Positions 18,200-30,001 of a stretch of DNA of 64,000 nt are shown in pieces; position 1 is the first letter of the stretch, and the number at the start of each line of letters is the position of its first letter. This DNA is from DASQHY01 sp035602605. GTDB lineage: Bacteria; Acidobacteriota; Terriglobia; Acidiferrales; UBA7541. The notes under the pieces were generated by a model. The model had not been told where the DNA came from, ran no database searches, and was given only the letters and a program-made list of their open reading frames with translations. Where the stretch lies: positions 153,408-217,407 of the forward strand of contig DATNLZ010000069.1 of the NCBI GenBank assembly GCA_035602605.1, in the 5' to 3' direction. The position numbers and the translations under genes are program-made.

Positions 18200-19552
18200 T
18201 CATTTCCCACTCACCGCCGCCACCAATTCTCCTTCGCGCACCTTCTTCTGTTCCGCGTCCGCCAGCCGCTTAACCACAAATTCCGCTGACGCTACTTCAT
18301 TCTCTCCAACGATTACCGCATACCGCGCGCCCAGCTTATCCGCCAGACCGAGCGACTTCCCTAGCTTTGCGTCGCCCGCCGGCAATTCCACACGCAGTCC
18401 GGCCTTGCGCAGTACTTGCGCAATTCTCACCGCGGTTGGATAAGCCGCGTCGCCCATCCAAGCGACATAAGCAGCAAGCCCGCTCTCGGCCTCCACTTTC
18501 CTTGCACCCTGCAGTGCCGTCTCCTGCACGGAAAGCACCAACCGGTCGGTCCCGATCGCAAATCCAATACCCTTCGTCAGCGGCCCACCCAATAATTCCA
18601 CAAGGCCATCATAACGCCCACCACCGCAAACCGCATTTTGCGATCCCAGTCCCATCGCGGTTATTTCAAACGTGGTACGCATGTAGTAGTCAAGCCCGCG
18701 CACCAGTCGCCAGTTTTCCTCATACGCAATGCCGCGTAAGGCGAGTTGTGCCCGTAGCTCTGCATAGTGTTTCCGGCAATCTTCGCAAAGATGATCGGCA
18801 ATGTGCGGCAACTTAGCGATAGTCTCTTGCTCGCTGGGAAGCTTTGAATCCAGCACACGCAGAGGATTGGTCGCGATACGCCTTTGACTGTCCGCGCCAA
18901 GCTGGTCTTTCACGTTCAGCAGCTCCGCGCGCAGCCGCGCAACATATCCGCGGCGGCATTCCGGCGCACTGTGTCCAATGGAATTGACGTGCAGCGTGGT
19001 TTGCGTCAATCCCACGTGCGCCAAGAAAGCCATAAGCATCTCAATAACCTCGGCATCCACGCGCGCATCCTCTATCAACCCGCCCGAGTGACTGAGTACC
19101 TCCGCACCAATCTGATAAAACTGGCGATAGCGCCCCTTCTGCGGCCGCTCGCGGCGAAACATCGGACCGACGTAATACAGCTTCACATTCCCCGGCAGCA
19201 TTTGCATCCCATGCTCAATATACGCCCGCACAACTGATGCCGTCGCCTCGGGCCGAAGGGATAGGCTCGAGGTCGGGACGCTCTGTTCCGACGACCCGGG
19301 CTCGACGTTGGACAGGAACGTGTACATTTCCTTGGAGACGATGTCGGTATGTTCCCCGACGGACCGCGCGAACAATTCTGTCTGCTCGAAAATTGGTAGG
19401 CGAATCTCGCCAAAACCATATGTCGCGAACACCTCCCTTGCACTCTGCTCAACGCGATTCCACAGCGCCGACTCAGGAGGCAAAATATCGCGCACACCTT
19501 TAATCGCCTGAAACCTGCACCGTTCTTCCTTTTTTGCTGAGCCTTCACTCAC
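18200..19552 (-). CDS. hisS: Histidyl-tRNA synthetase
   Basis: A 450-aa class II synthetase. Motif 1 begins near IKGVRDILPPES, motif 2 is YYVGPMFRRERPQKGRYRQF, and the histidine-specific loop LVRGLDYYMRTTFEI is present. The C-terminal anticodon-binding domain is at ~350-450. I start at GTG 19552, which has AGGAG eight bases upstream; the longer frame to TTG 19594 adds residues unlike the family. The hisS-aspS order on one strand is common in bacteria. Confidence 0.95.
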   Translation of the reverse strand: MSEGSAKKEERCRFQAIKGVRDILPPESALWNRVEQSAREVFATYGFGEIRLPIFEQTELFARSVGEHTDIVSKEMYTFLSNVEPGSSEQSVPTSSLSLRPEATASVVRAYIEHGMQMLPGNVKLYYVGPMFRRERPQKGRYRQFYQIGAEVLSHSGGLIEDARVDAEVIEMLMAFLAHVGLTQTTLHVNSIGHSAPECRRGYVARLRAELLNVKDQLGADSQRRIATNPLRVLDSKLPSEQETIAKLPHIADHLCEDCRKHYAELRAQLALRGIAYEENWRLVRGLDYYMRTTFEITAMGLGSQNAVCGGGRYDGLVELLGGPLTKGIGFAIGTDRLVLSVQETALQGARKVEAESGLAAYVAWMGDAAYPTAVRIAQVLRKAGLRVELPAGDAKLGKSLGLADKLGARYAVIVGENEVASAEFVVKRLADAEQKKVREGELVAAVSGK

Positions 19553-19751
19553 GCCACGTGCTCCTGGCAAAGACACTCGCCAAAACACAAACAAAGCACG
19601 CTAACACACGCCTCTCCGAGTAACAAGACAACGGGATTAGCGCCCCCAACCTGTCCCCGAGAACGAGCACTTACAAACCGGGGTGCCTTTTGAAGTCGTT
19701 CCCAAAATCAATATTCGAGTAGGAGGAAACAGAAATGAAGGGGAAACTGTA

Positions 19752-20588
19752 TCAGTCAATTTGAACCTGAGGCCCAGCTCCAGCGGAAGCGACCATTTCG
19801 AGACGGGCCGCAACCGCTCGCGCCATCGCATAAATACTCTTTGCACCCGGAGCATTCTCGCCGCCTGCGGCCACTGGCTGGCCGGTATCTCCGCCCATCC
19901 GAATGCGCGGGTCAATTTCGATTTCGCCAAGCACGGGCACGCCAAATTCCAGCGCTGTGCGGGTTCCCTCGCCGTGGCCAAAGATGTCCACGCGTTCATG
20001 GCAGTGCGGACACGCTAGGTAGCTCATGTTCTCGACCACTCCAAGAATTTCAACATTGACCTGGCGAAACATCTCAATCGCCTTGCGCACGTCGGCCAAA
20101 GCGACGATCGAAGGCGTGGTGACGATCACCGCTCCGCTGATAGGCGCGGTCTGAATCAACGTTAGTTGCACATCGCCAGTTCCTGGAGGCAGATCTACAA
20201 CGAGGTAATCGAGATCGCCCCACTCCACGCTGCGTAAAAATTGCTGGATCACGCTGTGCAGCATTGGCCCTCGCCAAATCATCGGTTTATCGCCGGGACT
20301 GAGCAAACCCATGGAAATTACTTTCAGTCCGCTTGCCAGGACCGGCATAATTTGCCGTTCGCTCAATGCCCGCGGCTGCTCGTCGGTGCCCAGCATGAGC
20401 GGTACGTTCGGCCCATAGATGTCGGCATCCAGCAATCCGACCGAAGCGCCAAGACGATTGAGCGCTAACGACAAATTGACGGCTACGGTGGTTTTTCCGA
20501 CTCCGCCCTTGCCGCTCGCAACGGCAACAAGGTTTTTCACGCCAGCAATAGGCGCTTTCGGGGGCGACACCATGGGTCCTGGCGGCAT
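19752..20588 (-). CDS. mrp: Mrp/ApbC family iron-sulfur cluster carrier ATPase
   Basis: A 278-aa P-loop ATPase of the Mrp/NBP35 group that carries Fe-S clusters to apoproteins in the cytosol. The deviant Walker A is ASGKGGVGKTT at ~25-35. The switch motif is LLDADIYGPNVP, and DLPPGTGDVQLT is the family signature. The C-terminal CPHCHE supplies the CxxC that binds the bridging cluster. The MIP18 (DUF59) domain found at the N-terminus of longer Mrp proteins is absent. A promoter with a 17-bp spacer lies just upstream. Confidence 0.93.
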   Translation of the reverse strand: MPPGPMVSPPKAPIAGVKNLVAVASGKGGVGKTTVAVNLSLALNRLGASVGLLDADIYGPNVPLMLGTDEQPRALSERQIMPVLASGLKVISMGLLSPGDKPMIWRGPMLHSVIQQFLRSVEWGDLDYLVVDLPPGTGDVQLTLIQTAPISGAVIVTTPSIVALADVRKAIEMFRQVNVEILGVVENMSYLACPHCHERVDIFGHGEGTRTALEFGVPVLGEIEIDPRIRMGGDTGQPVAAGGENAPGAKSIYAMARAVAARLEMVASAGAGPQVQID

Positions 20589-20648
20589 GTTGTTCTATCG
20601 GCTCCGGTTACAAGGATTGTGCGGCTGTTGCCATTGACGCGCGTTTGA

Positions 20649-20677
20649 ATCATAGACTGCGGCACCGGCTTCGGCAA
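20649..20677 (-). promoter_or_regulatory. Promoter for mrp
   Basis: On the minus strand TTGCCG (20677-20672), a 17-bp spacer and TATGAT (20654-20649) precede mrp with a leader of about 54 nt. Confidence 0.5.
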
Positions 20678-20783
20678 GTATCCTGGCATCGCGAAGCAAT
20701 CGAGTGCCAAAGACCGCCGAGCAAGGGAGCCAATGGTTGCGCTTCCCTAATCGCCCTTGTGTGTTATCAAGGCACACCACCCC

Positions 20784-20849
20784 ACCGGTACCATTGTTTC
20801 TGAAACCGGTCCTCTCTACTCTAACCATGAGGCACAGCCAAAAACCGGT
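20784..20849. repeat. Three ACCGGT palindromes bracketing a promoter
   Basis: The palindrome ACCGGT occurs at 20784-20789, 20805-20810 and 20844-20849. The first is just upstream of the -35, the second is in the promoter spacer and the third lies after the predicted start site. The first two are 21 bp apart, two helical turns. This is a typical layout for a repressor operator. Confidence 0.4.
20794..20822 (+). promoter_or_regulatory. Candidate promoter for the first giant PilZ-like gene
   Basis: TTGTTT (20794-20799), a 17-bp spacer and TACTCT (20817-20822). The predicted start site near 20829 gives a leader of about 35 nt. Confidence 0.45.
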
Positions 20850-20863
20850 AACCCTGGCTGTTA

Positions 20864-23812
20864 GTGCCCAGTAATCCGCTGATGACTGCTGAAGCCAAAG
20901 ACGGTGCGGCCCGCGCCTTCGTGCGCAGCCTCAACATTTTGCTGAAATTTGCGCGCCTGTACGAATTCGGCCACGCTCGCACAACTGCGCAGTTTGCAAC
21001 CACCTGGCGGGAACTTCGCGCGGCAATGCCAGAGAACAGCACCAACGGCCTATTGCTGGGCGCGTCCGGATCCCAATTATTGTTAGACGGGGTACCCCTC
21101 GGTGCAGCAGCGGGAGAGCGGAGTTTTGCGCATCTGCTGTCGTCCTCGGGAATCGCCAGTATATTCTTTGCTCCAAACGTTTCGCAGACACAACTCGCGC
21201 GCTTTGTGCGAGCCTTTCCGACCGGAAATGCCAAGCCCTCGGCACTCGCCGAACAATTGAAATCAGCGTTAGCCGGCGATACCACGATTCGCATCAACGA
21301 GATTCGATTCGTCGCGGAAGACTCTTCAACAGCGGGGTTCCACGTGGCGGCGCAATTGACCGCGCGAGCTCTTGGGGGTGGCAATTCCGACCAGTTTAAG
21401 TCGTGGTTTGATGATCCACAGAAACTGCTACAGCTCATCGTTGCGGCAGAGGGGTCTCGCGGCGGATCCGGTAGCGGCGGGCCCGGCGGAGGTTCCGGTG
21501 GCAGTGGCTCGAGCGCGCCCAGCGAAACCGGTGCGGGCGGTGGCGCCGGAAGCGGTACAGGCGGTCTTGGTGCAGGTCCAGGTGGCTTAGGGGGCGTGTA
21601 TCATTCGAGTGGCGATACCCCCTCTCTCCCAGCCGAAACCAGCGGCGCACCAGCGACCTCCAGCCGCCCGGGCAGGTGGGCCAGTGCTACGGCATTACTT
21701 CGCAATGATGTTGGCGGTCCTGCTGTGGCCACCTTGCCTCCCACGAGCCTCGGGCTCGGAGGGGTGAGCGGAGTGCCCCAGATGAGCGGGGGCTTTGCCG
21801 TGGAGGAACGTGAGATTCGTTCCCTTCTAAGCCTTTTCGCTCAGCTCGGAAACTCACGCAAAGACCCCGAAGCGCGCATCGATCCGGCAACATTTCAGTC
21901 TCGGCTATCCACCATGCCGGTGCGCACACAATTTACACTGCAGCAAGCCCTGGCGGGTCTTGCCGCTCAAGCGCCCACCGACCGACCCGACACCCCAATG
22001 CTTTTGAAATTAGCCGAGCATGTGGCCATTCGCTTTGCGCTCGACAGTTACGAGCGCGGTGAAGTCAAAGTTAATTCAGTCCACCAGCTCATGGAGCGGA
22101 TGAATACGGAACTGGACAGCCTGCGAAAGATCCTCTCCTCTCATGAAGAAATAATGGCTAACGCCGGCCTTGAGGTCCAGACCTTCACCGAACTTTTGGA
22201 TCAACAATTCTGGCAACAAGTGCCGGAAGAAGAGAAGAAGAAGGTTCTAATCTCCGACGAGGCATGGTGCGTCCCTCCGCGTAATGCGCGGCTCTTCCTC
22301 GACGATCTAATACGACGAAGCGAACTCAAATCGGCCAATGAAATTCTGGTCAGCTACGCCAACTGTATTTCGAATTCCGAACAAAACGCGCGGCGCGCCA
22401 CAGCGATTGGTCTCTCGGATCTGGCGGACCTGTATGCGGTCGGCGATGGCAGCGTGCTAATCCATGCTCTACGGCAGGTTGGCACCCAGCTGGCGGCCGA
22501 ACGAGACCCCGATTTGCAAACGTTGATTGGTGCGGCGTACGTCCGACTTAGTCAGGAGGCCGCGGCGCGCCGGTGCTATCCCGCCATGCAGCAGGCGCTT
22601 GCTTCGCTCGGAGCTGTGGAGGCCCAGAGGCCTGGCTCAACACAAAGCCTGCGGCCGCGCATCGGAGTCGAGGAACGCATCCCGGAATTCCTGGAAGAAG
22701 CGCTGCGGGTCGGCCAAATTCCTGACGGCTTGACCGATTTGCTTCAGCATATGCCCGGAGTGGCGATACGCAATCTAGTCGCGCGTTTCACGAGCTGCAG
22801 TTTCCGCGAGGATTGCGAAGTAATGATTCGAATTGCCCAAGAATTAGGATCCGAAGCACTGAACTGCCTTATTGATGGGCTGCGGTCCGCGCCCGCTTTG
22901 GAAGCGGCTGAGATGGTAGGCTTACTAAGCTGCCTTCATCCATCTTCCCTCGAAGAATTCTTGCCGGCGCGTCTGGCGGAGTGGCAACGAATCTCGCACG
23001 ACCGCGTCGTGCGGCAGATTTCGGCGGGTGGCTCACCCGCGCGGGGCGGTCTCTTGTTGATGATGTTTGATTTCCTGGACCCGCTAATCCGCCCACTGGC
23101 GCTCGATGAAATTGGGGTGAGCGGCGACATGAACAGTGTCGAGAAGCTGATGATTCTAGCGCAGACCGAGCCAAAGGAGCAGCACGAATGGTATCTGCGC
23201 CTGAAGGCCATCGAGGCTCTCGGACGGCTGCGCGCACAGGCTGCCACTGGGTTGCTGCAGCAAATCTTGGATGCGCGGCAATCCTGGCGATGGGCCTATC
23301 CTAACGAGTTGCGCATTGCGGCGGCGCAGGCCTTGGCGCAAATCGATCCAAACGGATTTTCCGAGCGCATCTCGAATAGCAGTCTGCAGCGCGGGGATTT
23401 GCTGCTGGAACCGATAGGTCCTGATCCTAACGCGCCTTGCATTCGCCAGCGTCGCTACGAGCGGCTAAAGTTATCGCGTCCTCTGGTGGCCACGACAACG
23501 AATCTGCGCGAAAATTTTCGTATGGATATTCTGGAGCTAAACATGGGCGGCGGGCTGGCCACGAGCGACCGGCACCTAGCTCCCGGAACGCTGCTGAGCC
23601 TCAAGATCAGCAATGGCCTGCGCCCCATACGCGCAAAGGCTATTGTTCGCGCTTCGCGCCCGCAAGCTCTGGCCTTTGAATTTGCCGAAATTGACCTCGA
23701 AGAACGCTCGAAACTCCGGCGCTCCATCCTGGGTCTTGGCGGACTCCCGATTGTTGCCTCGCCTCTGAATCGCAGCCGTCGTCGCGGACGGAGCCTGGTC
23801 TCCAAACCATAG
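20864..23812 (+). CDS. Giant helical-repeat protein with degenerate PilZ-like C-terminus, paralogue 1
   Basis: 982 aa, not assigned to a known function. Residues ~10-200 form an N-terminal domain shared with the next gene (FVRSLNILLKFARLYEFGH, LLLGASGSQLLLDGVPL, INEIRFVAEDS). A flexible Gly/Ser linker follows at ~205-255. A long alpha-helical region at ~300-850 contains EAWCVPPRNARLFLDDLI and HEAT-like LRIAAAQALAQID. A C-terminal ~865-970 segment begins RRYER (PilZ RxxxR) and continues ELNMGGGLATS. The PilZ second motif (D/N-x-S-x-x-G) is altered, so c-di-GMP binding is doubtful. No signal peptide or membrane segment is seen. The start is uncertain: GTG 20864 is used here, ATG 20882 is possible, and neither has an SD. 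Confidence 0.8.
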   Translation: MPSNPLMTAEAKDGAARAFVRSLNILLKFARLYEFGHARTTAQFATTWRELRAAMPENSTNGLLLGASGSQLLLDGVPLGAAAGERSFAHLLSSSGIASIFFAPNVSQTQLARFVRAFPTGNAKPSALAEQLKSALAGDTTIRINEIRFVAEDSSTAGFHVAAQLTARALGGGNSDQFKSWFDDPQKLLQLIVAAEGSRGGSGSGGPGGGSGGSGSSAPSETGAGGGAGSGTGGLGAGPGGLGGVYHSSGDTPSLPAETSGAPATSSRPGRWASATALLRNDVGGPAVATLPPTSLGLGGVSGVPQMSGGFAVEEREIRSLLSLFAQLGNSRKDPEARIDPATFQSRLSTMPVRTQFTLQQALAGLAAQAPTDRPDTPMLLKLAEHVAIRFALDSYERGEVKVNSVHQLMERMNTELDSLRKILSSHEEIMANAGLEVQTFTELLDQQFWQQVPEEEKKKVLISDEAWCVPPRNARLFLDDLIRRSELKSANEILVSYANCISNSEQNARRATAIGLSDLADLYAVGDGSVLIHALRQVGTQLAAERDPDLQTLIGAAYVRLSQEAAARRCYPAMQQALASLGAVEAQRPGSTQSLRPRIGVEERIPEFLEEALRVGQIPDGLTDLLQHMPGVAIRNLVARFTSCSFREDCEVMIRIAQELGSEALNCLIDGLRSAPALEAAEMVGLLSCLHPSSLEEFLPARLAEWQRISHDRVVRQISAGGSPARGGLLLMMFDFLDPLIRPLALDEIGVSGDMNSVEKLMILAQTEPKEQHEWYLRLKAIEALGRLRAQAATGLLQQILDARQSWRWAYPNELRIAAAQALAQIDPNGFSERISNSSLQRGDLLLEPIGPDPNAPCIRQRRYERLKLSRPLVATTTNLRENFRMDILELNMGGGLATSDRHLAPGTLLSLKISNGLRPIRAKAIVRASRPQALAFEFAEIDLEERSKLRRSILGLGGLPIVASPLNRSRRRGRSLVSKP

Positions 23813-23911
23813 TAAATAATAAGCTTAGATGTTTCCGGTGGTGAGCTGGCAGCGACTAGCGGTAGGAGCGCTCGTCCCGTTCGCAACCTCGGTGGCACTT
23901 CTCGAGCCCCC

Positions 23912-23933
23912 TACTGTCGCTATGAATACAGTA
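23912..23933. promoter_or_regulatory. Inverted repeat upstream of the second giant gene
   Basis: TACTGT (23912-23917) and ACAGTA (23928-23933) form a perfect dyad with a 10-bp centre, 78 bp before the second paralogue. GTACT words recur just downstream (23942, 23966, 23975). It is a possible operator. The ACCGGT boxes of the first gene are absent here, so the two genes may be controlled differently. Confidence 0.3.
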
Positions 23934-24011
23934 AAACTATCGTACTATTGTCGGGAGCGAGTTCCAGTACTACCGTACTTGAGAAGGAAGTTCTAGATCC
24001 ACCTTCTCCAG

Positions 24012-26777
24012 ATGAGGATCGACCCTAGAGCCACCTCCGCTCGCGCCTTTGTTCACAGCCTGAACATTCTATTGAAGTTTGCCCGCCTGTATGGTTTTGA
24101 CCACACCCGTACTGCAGAACAGCTTGGAATCGCGTGGAAAGAACTCGTCGCTGCCATCCCGCAAGGCAGCGAGGCTGGGTTGCTGTTGGGTGCGACTGGC
24201 GCACAGCTTCTGCTCGATGGCGTGCCTCTTGAGGGTCATCCGGCCGAGCGCCAATTTGCTCAGTTGCTTTCGGCTGCGGGACTCGCCAGCGTTCATTTTC
24301 TCCCGTGCGTTTCGCAGGAGGAGCTGGAGAGCTTCACACGCGCCTTCCCGGCCGGGAAAGCAAAGCCGGCGGAGCTGGCCCAGCACTTGAAGGCAGCCCT
24401 GAGTCACTCAACCGGAATACGCATCAACGAAATTTGCTTTGTGGCGACAGATGCCAGTTTCCGCGACGCTCAAGTCGCGGCGCAGCTCACCGCAAAATCG
24501 TTGGGGGCTGACGCCAGTGAATTCAAAGAGTGGCTGAACGATCCGCAAAAACTTCTGCAATTGATTGCTGCGGCGCAAGGAAACAAAGCCAACGGCACAG
24601 CAGGGGCGGGGCGGGGTGCAGGTCCGGGAGCAGGGATTCAGGCTGGATCTGTGAACTCATCGTCCTCGAATGACGCGCCTTCGAATGAATTGGCTGGGAA
24701 TAGTTCTGGCGCCCCGACTGGAAACGCGGCGCAAGAGTCAGCGTCTATTTCCTCTTCTGACTCGCGCGGCGGAGTTCCTGCCGAAGAAGAGTTAATGGGC
24801 ATTTTTAAGTTGCTCGCAAGCCTTGGGCAGGCCAGCGACACTGTGCGTGGTTCCTCTCCGGACTCGTTCCAGACGCAGCTTTCGCAACTTCCCGGAACCG
24901 CAAAGGAAACCATCCATCAGGCACTGACGAAACTTGCTGCGCAGACACCTTCCGACAAACCAAATGAAGCCGTACTCGTACGTCTTGCCGAGCATCTGGC
25001 CATCCGGTTTGCGCTGGAGCGCTATGAGCGCGGCGAAGTGCAGGTGAATGCGGTTCGGCAAATGCTCGATCGCATGAATCAGGAGATCGATAACCTGCGA
25101 AACATTCTGGGTGCGCACGAAAACAAAATGGCCGAGGCCGGACTGGTCGTAGAGACTCACGCGGACCTGCTCGACCGGCAATTCTGGGCCGCCGTTCCGG
25201 AAAGTGGCAAGCGTTCGGTGCTGAACTCGCCAGAGGCATGGTGCATTCCACCGAGAAACGTGCGGCAATACGTAAGCGAATTAATTGAGCGAGGCGAAGT
25301 GGCCGAGGCCTGCGCTATCCTGCAGAATTATGCTGCGTGCGCGAACAGTGCCGAACCTGATGCGCGTCGTAATACCGCTCAGGGTTTGGCCGAACTAGCG
25401 GAGCTTTATCGAGGCAATCAAGGTGCGCTGCTGAGCGATGCGATACGTCACGTTGGATTGCAATTAAGCCTGGAGCGCGAGGCCGACCTCCAAGTCCTGG
25501 TAGGTGCGGCATTCGTGCGCCTGAGCCAGGAGGCTGCCTCGCAGCGCTGCTTTCCGGCGATCCAGCAAGCGCTTGATTCGCTTGACGGGGTGGAGGCTCA
25601 GCGGCCGGCGATCGGCAAAAATCTTCGACCCAAGATGGGCGTTGAAGAGCGCGTTCCGGAATTTATTGACGAGGCTTTGCGGGCGAAAAAGACCGCGGTA
25701 GGCCTCTCGGGTGTGCTTCGGCTGCTGCCGCACGCCGCCATGGAGCAGCTGGCATTAAAATTCAGCCGGTGCAGCCTGCGAGAAGATTGCGACCATATCG
25801 CGTCATTAGCGGGCGAGCTGGGCGACGAAGGGCTTTCGCACTTGCGCGGGTCGCTTCGAGCGGGATCAGTTCCTGATGCAGTGGAAGCGGTCGGATTGAT
25901 GAGCCGTCTGCAACCGATGGCCGTGCCTGAATTCCTTCCGGGAAGGATGGGGGACTTTTCCAGAACTGCACAGGAACGCATGATCCGGCAAATCGCAGGC
26001 AGCGGTGCCCCGGAGCGCGGCCAACTGATCCTTTCGGTATTCGATTTGCTTGATCCCGCGGTGCTTTCGCTGGCTGTTGACGAGATCGGAATGAGCGGCG
26101 ATCGGCAGGTTTTGGGTCGGCTGCTGTGTATCGCTGACGGGGAGTTGCCGGTCTCCGGCAGCGCTTTTCTGCGCGTAAAAGCCGTAGAAGCGCTGGGCCG
26201 TTTGGCGTGCCCGGAATCGGTAAGCGTGCTGCGGCGCATCGTGGAAGCCCGGCAGATGTGGCACTGGATCGAGCCGCAGGAATTGCGGATTGCGGCCCTA
26301 CAAGCTTTGCAACAAATCGACCCGGAATGGAGCGAGAAATTCTTGCCGCAAAGCGGAATTGACCCTCAAGAGCTGGCGGTTGCGCCGCTCGGTTGTGAGC
26401 CAGCCAGCCGGTGGGTAAGACAGCGGCGTTACCCGCGTATCCGGCTGGCAAGGGCGCTGCCAGCAGTTACCACCAACCTAAAAGACAACTGTCATTTTGA
26501 AATCAAGAGTTTTAGCCTTTCCGGCGGGGTGGCCACGACCGAAAGGCACCTGCAGCCTGGTACACAGGTGATGCTGCGCTTGCAGGGTAACCTGCGTGGG
26601 GTACGCGCCACGGCCGTGATGCGGGATTATCGCGCGCAGGATATGGCTTTTGAAATTGTAGATATGAAACTCGACGAGCGCAGCAAGCTTCGGCACTTTC
26701 TTAGCCGACCCGGCGTGGTTTCCGCGCCAACCTCACCAGCATCGGAATCACAGGTCCTCAGTCTGTCCTCGCACTGA
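24012..26777 (+). CDS. Giant helical-repeat protein with degenerate PilZ-like C-terminus, paralogue 2
   Basis: 921 aa, a tandem paralogue of the preceding gene with the same architecture. The N-terminal domain (FVHSLNILLKFARLYGFDH, LLLGATGAQLLLDGVPL, INEICFVATDA) is followed by a Gly/Ser/Asn linker at ~195-260. The helical region contains EAWCIPPRNVRQYVSELI and HEAT-like LRIAALQALQQID. The C-terminal PilZ-like segment starts at ~805 (RRYPRIRLAR) and has FSLSGGVATT, again without a canonical D-x-S-x-x-G. The linker is the most diverged part, which suggests a spacer role. It probably arose by gene duplication and both copies are intact. It stops about 150 nt before secA, which has its own promoter. 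Function unknown; scaffold or c-di-GMP-type signalling are guesses. Confidence 0.8.
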   Translation: MRIDPRATSARAFVHSLNILLKFARLYGFDHTRTAEQLGIAWKELVAAIPQGSEAGLLLGATGAQLLLDGVPLEGHPAERQFAQLLSAAGLASVHFLPCVSQEELESFTRAFPAGKAKPAELAQHLKAALSHSTGIRINEICFVATDASFRDAQVAAQLTAKSLGADASEFKEWLNDPQKLLQLIAAAQGNKANGTAGAGRGAGPGAGIQAGSVNSSSSNDAPSNELAGNSSGAPTGNAAQESASISSSDSRGGVPAEEELMGIFKLLASLGQASDTVRGSSPDSFQTQLSQLPGTAKETIHQALTKLAAQTPSDKPNEAVLVRLAEHLAIRFALERYERGEVQVNAVRQMLDRMNQEIDNLRNILGAHENKMAEAGLVVETHADLLDRQFWAAVPESGKRSVLNSPEAWCIPPRNVRQYVSELIERGEVAEACAILQNYAACANSAEPDARRNTAQGLAELAELYRGNQGALLSDAIRHVGLQLSLEREADLQVLVGAAFVRLSQEAASQRCFPAIQQALDSLDGVEAQRPAIGKNLRPKMGVEERVPEFIDEALRAKKTAVGLSGVLRLLPHAAMEQLALKFSRCSLREDCDHIASLAGELGDEGLSHLRGSLRAGSVPDAVEAVGLMSRLQPMAVPEFLPGRMGDFSRTAQERMIRQIAGSGAPERGQLILSVFDLLDPAVLSLAVDEIGMSGDRQVLGRLLCIADGELPVSGSAFLRVKAVEALGRLACPESVSVLRRIVEARQMWHWIEPQELRIAALQALQQIDPEWSEKFLPQSGIDPQELAVAPLGCEPASRWVRQRRYPRIRLARALPAVTTNLKDNCHFEIKSFSLSGGVATTERHLQPGTQVMLRLQGNLRGVRATAVMRDYRAQDMAFEIVDMKLDERSKLRHFLSRPGVVSAPTSPASESQVLSLSSH

Positions 26778-26849
26778 ATTCGAAATCTCAACGTTCACCG
26801 CGTCTAGGTTGTGATCATCGCGTGGGGCTGCCGTCGGATGCGCGTTCCT

Positions 26850-26878
26850 TTGCACCGCATGCGCACACCGGATAGAAT
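26850..26878 (+). promoter_or_regulatory. Sigma70-type promoter for secA
   Basis: TTGCAC (26850-26855), a 17-bp spacer and TAGAAT (26873-26878). The predicted start near 26885 leaves a 40-nt leader and rules out the longer secA frame that opens at 26811. Confidence 0.6.
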
Positions 26879-26924
26879 ATACGTTGCATCCTATTCATGT
26901 AGTGCGTCGGACTTCAAAGGACCC

Positions 26925-29870
<2,946 letters not shown>

Positions 29871-30001
29871 CCAGCGCCGCTTGGTCTTTGGTTGGCTTAG
29901 ATGAAACGACTGTGCCTTTTACCTAGACAACGGGTCAATTGTTCGCTACAAAAGGAAGTGCGGCTGTCGCATGGGTCTTGGTTCGTGAGGAGGGTAATTC
30001 G

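Noticed and set aside
23822..23870. Peptide LDVSGGELAATS encoded in the gap between the giant genes, resembling a PilZ motif
   Set aside because: Too short, no start or RxxxR part. Likely coincidence.
26811..26924. N-terminal extension of the secA frame
   Set aside because: It starts upstream of the TTGCAC-N17-TAGAAT promoter, and the family N-terminus with an SD begins at 26925.
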